This document shows, piece after piece, positions 63,602-64,000 of a DNA stretch of 64,000 nucleotides. The stretch lies in assembly GCA_900323505.1 (NCBI GenBank), contig OOIN01000006.1, forward strand, positions 1,054,001 to 1,118,000, written 5' to 3'. Position numbers and translations under genes: made by a program. The notes below the pieces were generated by a model, which worked only from the letters and a program-made list of their open reading frames with translations, was not told where the DNA came from and did no database searches. The stretch comes from Ustilago trichophora (Eukaryota > Basidiomycota > Ustilaginomycetes > Ustilaginales > Ustilaginaceae). Each line of letters starts with the position of its first letter. Position 1 is the first letter of the stretch.

Positions 63602-64000
63602 TTAGTTGATGGAGACGGGGGTGCACGAGGTCTGGATAAGACCGTTGTTGGCACTGCCCTCACAGCAGACTGCGGTGTTCTTGCAGATGTTCTGGATTGG
63701 GACGGCACCACCGAGGACACCGACGGGGATCTGCTGGCAGTCGAGGCCGATGGCGCCGTCGAGGATCTCGTTGAAGGCAAGGCCGAGACCGGCAAGGGCG
63801 TCCTGGGCCTGCTTACCCTGCTTCTGCTCGTGTGAAAGTGAGAGGGATAGGAAAGTCGTGTCAGATCGCTGATCAGCTAGACAACTGATTGAGCAGAGAA
63901 GCTGTGGTGAATACTTACAACCTGCGAACAGCACTGGGCGGTACCAGTGGAGCACTGGCCGTTACCGTTGTTCTCGGAGCCGGTGGGCATGGCCGAGGCG
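63602..64000 (-). CDS. Class I-type hydrophobin, C-terminal part
   Basis: A small secreted amphipathic cell-surface protein that self-assembles at air-water interfaces and coats aerial hyphae. Two exons are visible: 63919-64000 (open at the right edge) and 63602-63823 (or 63826), joined across a ~95-nt intron with GTAAGT donor and GAGCAG acceptor. Translation gives NGNGQCSTGTAQCCSQV, then KQGKQAQDALAGLGLAFNEI, GLDCQQIPVGVLGG and IQNICKNTAVCCEGSANNGL then IQTSCTPVSIN. The eight-cysteine pattern C-x6-CC ... C ... C-x5-CC ... C is complete. The signal peptide and any upstream exon lie outside the window. It resembles smut hydrophobins such as Hum2 in layout; orthology is not shown. Confidence 0.88.

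Overview
The window looks like about 64 kb of a basidiomycete chromosome, most probably a smut fungus (Ustilaginaceae: Ustilago, Sporisorium, Pseudozyma or a relative). The evidence is dense housekeeping genes on both strands, many very long single-exon proteins full of Ser/Ala/Pro-rich disorder, few short introns (GTAAGT or similar donors, CAG or TAG acceptors), a class I hydrophobin, and a Cdc42/Rac-binding PAK-type kinase. The species call is inference; family-level calls rest on motifs visible in the translations.

Layout. 1-12.7 kb: the C-terminal end of the DNA2 helicase-nuclease (+), an FSFG nucleoporin of the Nup50/Nup2 type (-), a WDR68/DCAF7 WD40 protein (-), then a MED1-like Mediator subunit whose reading frame runs through a 99-nt intron into the tRNA wobble-uridine methyltransferase TRM9 (+). 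A hexose transporter (-) follows. 12.7-18.9 kb: a 6.2-kb stretch with no convincing gene. 18.9-30.5 kb: a PDK1-type AGC kinase with a C-terminal PH-like domain (-), the acetolactate synthase regulatory subunit ILV6 (+), an unrecognised polyQ protein (+) and S-adenosylmethionine synthetase in three exons (-). 31.05-32.13 kb: a 1,071-bp Tc1/mariner-type element with 34-bp perfect terminal inverted repeats and a TA duplication. 33-40.5 kb: mitochondrial ribosomal protein uS4m/NAM9 (+), a UBA-UIM-USP protein that seems to have lost its catalytic residues (-), a small spliced gene (+) and a disordered hypothetical protein (-). 40.5-64 kb: a CRIB-kinase (+), a Cid1-type nucleotidyltransferase (+), a coiled-coil protein with a Rossmann/SDR-like segment (-), an RS-rich protein related to style cell-cycle inhibitor 1 (-), a MICOS MIC26/27-type protein in three exons (-), and a hydrophobin cut by the right edge (-).

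The genes do not form a pathway cluster; this is ordinary core genome. The most unusual features are (a) the zero-spacing MED1-TRM9 arrangement, where the MED1 stop codon TAA lies inside the 5' splice site GTAAGT, so splicing decides between a MED1-like protein and a 1,199-residue fusion; and (b) the inverted-repeat element together with many intergenic heptamers TAC(A/T)GTA. That heptamer is what excision of a CAG...CTG-ended Tc1-type element from a TA site would leave. Some copies are stacked in tandem, as if the same site had been used repeatedly.
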